7,123 nt of DNA. It comes from Nitriliruptoraceae bacterium. GTDB taxonomy: Bacteria > Actinomycetota > Nitriliruptoria > Nitriliruptorales > Nitriliruptoraceae. The position numbers were made by a program, and so were the translations under genes. This document shows positions 6,069 through 7,123 of this stretch, piece by piece (positions within the stretch are counted from its first letter, which is position 1; each line of letters opens with the position of its first letter). The notes under the pieces are model-generated. The model saw only the letters and a list, made by a program, of their open reading frames with translations. It was not told the DNA's origin and searched no databases. The stretch is taken from positions 1-7,123 of the forward strand of contig SLLJ01000365.1 in assembly GCA_007134165.1 (NCBI GenBank), given 5' to 3'.

Positions 6069-7123
6069 GACGGTCCCAGCCGCTGGGCCCGAACCGTGAG
6101 GTCGAAACCCTCGAGCCGGACGCGGGCGTCGAGCAGCACCAGCAGGCCCACGTAGGCGATGACGGGGGTGGTCACCACCGCGGTCAGGGTGGCGCCCACG
6201 GCGTCGACCGCCCAACCGGCCGGTCCGGCCAGCGCCGCCAGCACCGTCACGGCGACCCCGAGCGCGAGGGTCACCAGCAGCAGCACGACGGCCGCCACGG
6301 CGGTGACGGCCAGCACCTGCCCGAAGCGGTGACGGATGACCCACAGCGCACGGGTGAAGGTCGCCCACGCTCCGCGTTCGGTCTCGAGCATCGCCACCGG
6401 CAGCACCAGCGTCGACAACGCACCGACGCCGATCAGCAGCGCGAGCACCAGTGGGATGGCGACCAGCACCGCCAACGGCGGCACCAGTACCCCGAGCGGG
6501 ACGAGCACGACCATCAGCGCCAGCGCCGCCACGCCACCGGCGAGCAGGCCGAGCAGCGTCGCGCCCAGCGTCGCGCCGATCCGCCGCACACTGGCGCCCA
6601 GAACGCTGCCGACCCGGGGCTGGCCGCCCCGGTCACGTTCGAGGGCGGCCTCGACCACCGCGGCGCTGGTGATCACGCTGACCACCAGCCCGAGCAGCCC
6701 GGTCACGAGCCCGACCGTGAGGGTGCGCCCGAGCAGGTCGAGGTCGACCAGGTCGGGGGCGAAGGGGTCGAGGGAGAACGGGTCGAGCACCTCGGGCACG
6801 GTCTGCACGATGAGATAGTTGGACAGCAGTTGGTACCCGCCCTGCACCACCACGACGACCAGCGCCACCACCGGGAAGGTCGCCCGCAGCAGGCGGAAGG
6901 CGCCATCGATGATGTCCGACAGCGCCAGTGGACGCAGCGGCAGCAACGTCCCGGTCACCCCCCCGGTCGTGGTCGCGCCGACCCGCCAGACCCGGCCATC
7001 GGGCGCCGGACCCCACGCGGCTGCCGGGGGCGGGGGCGGCGACCCCGGGGCCGGAGGTGTCGGGGGCGGGGGCGGCGACCCCGGGGCCGGAGGTGTCGGG
7101 GGCGGGGGCGGCGACCCCGGGAA
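6065..7123 (-). CDS. Polytopic membrane protein with Pro-rich N-terminus (5' end outside window)
   Basis: 352 residues are visible and the frame is open to the window edge, so the start is missing. The visible N-terminus is a Pro-rich tract built of 12-residue repeats (SPPPPPTPPAPG), followed by a short linker (AAAWGPAPDGRVWRVGATTT). The conserved opening of the membrane domain is LLPLRPLALSDIIDGAFRLLR. About six hydrophobic segments follow, coded at roughly 6890-6800, 6730-6665, 6580-6500, 6500-6400, 6320-6240 and 6200-6130. The cytoplasmic loop EAALERDRGGQPRVGSVLG resembles that of membrane-domain proteins annotated as glycerophosphoryl diester phosphodiesterase membrane domain; no phosphodiesterase active site is present, so I infer no enzyme activity. 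GTG 6958 could serve as a start but would discard the Pro-rich region, which homologues also carry. It is the first operon gene visible and overlaps DUF4129 by 4 bases. Confidence 0.82.
   Translation of the reverse strand, partial: FPGSPPPPPTPPAPGSPPPPPTPPAPGSPPPPPAAAWGPAPDGRVWRVGATTTGGVTGTLLPLRPLALSDIIDGAFRLLRATFPVVALVVVVVQGGYQLLSNYLIVQTVPEVLDPFSLDPFAPDLVDLDLLGRTLTVGLVTGLLGLVVSVITSAAVVEAALERDRGGQPRVGSVLGASVRRIGATLGATLLGLLAGGVAALALMVVLVPLGVLVPPLAVLVAIPLVLALLIGVGALSTLVLPVAMLETERGAWATFTRALWVIRHRFGQVLAVTAVAAVVLLLVTLALGVAVTVLAALAGPAGWAVDAVGATLTAVVTTPVIAYVGLLVLLDARVRLEGFDLTVRAQRLGPS
7025..7121 (-). repeat. 36-bp in-frame tandem repeat, 2.7 copies, G-rich on the plus strand
   Basis: Two identical 36-bp units (7025-7060 and 7061-7096) are followed by 25 bases of a third (7097-7121), where the match ends at the final AA of the window. 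Each unit adds 12 codons to the membrane protein, SPPPPPTPPAPG, so copy number can change without breaking the frame. On the plus strand each unit begins with two runs of five G separated by one C and later has GGGG, a spacing compatible with G-quadruplex formation on the non-coding strand. The self-complementary CCCCGGGG inside each unit may also fold. Confidence 0.93.

Noticed and set aside
5433..6368. Longer form of the DUF4129 protein starting at 6368
   Set aside because: The additional 100 residues are low complexity and would be fully inside the upstream membrane gene. The GTG at 6068 gives a GTGA overlap like the other operon junctions.
6065..6958. Membrane protein starting at GTG 6958
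   Set aside because: The frame stays open upstream to the window edge with an in-frame Pro-rich repeat, as in homologues, and no good Shine-Dalgarno precedes 6958. An internal position is more likely.
7025..7121. CRISPR-like array of 36-bp repeats
   Set aside because: The units are directly adjacent with no spacers and encode an in-frame 12-residue protein repeat, so this is a coding tandem repeat.
6065..7123. Glycerophosphodiester phosphodiesterase enzyme
   Set aside because: Only the membrane-domain type of sequence is visible; no catalytic phosphodiesterase domain is encoded.

Overview
The window is very GC-rich, densely coding DNA of actinobacterial type. GTG start codons predominate, genes overlap by 4 bases, and there is almost no intergenic space. 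Seven protein genes account for nearly all of it. I see no tRNA, rRNA, CRISPR array, insertion sequence or phage gene. The species cannot be named from this stretch alone.

Layout by position: (1) 1-795, minus strand, an RDD-family membrane protein whose 3' end lies outside the window. (2) 796-842, a short divergent promoter region. (3) about 843-1886, plus strand, a SpoIIM/DUF95-family membrane protein. (4) 1853-7123, minus strand, a five-gene operon. In transcription order it encodes a polytopic membrane protein with a Pro-rich N-terminus (5' end outside the window), a DUF4129 protein, a DUF4350 protein, a MoxR-type AAA+ ATPase and a DUF58 protein with a degenerate von Willebrand A domain. 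The SpoIIM-family gene converges on the operon and overlaps its last gene by 34 bp, with a strong hairpin just past the operon's stop codon.

This gene order, including the inverted SpoIIM-family gene and the RDD gene beyond it, matches from memory the Mycobacterium tuberculosis moxR2 locus (Rv3689 to Rv3695). The locus is therefore a conserved actinobacterial neighbourhood rather than a horizontally acquired island. From family knowledge, MoxR ATPases act with partner proteins carrying vWA domains, probably as chaperones that assemble or remodel protein complexes. Four other products here (DUF4350, DUF4129, SpoIIM-family, RDD) plus the first operon gene are membrane proteins. The simplest inference is a MoxR/DUF58 remodelling pair serving a membrane-bound assembly in the cell envelope whose substrate is unknown.

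The points most worth a second look are the SpoIIM-family gene, whose conserved N-terminus begins at an ACG with no standard start codon in frame; the in-frame 36-bp tandem repeat at the right edge, which is also strongly G-rich; the convergent overlap with its hairpin; and the functionally unassigned module as a whole.
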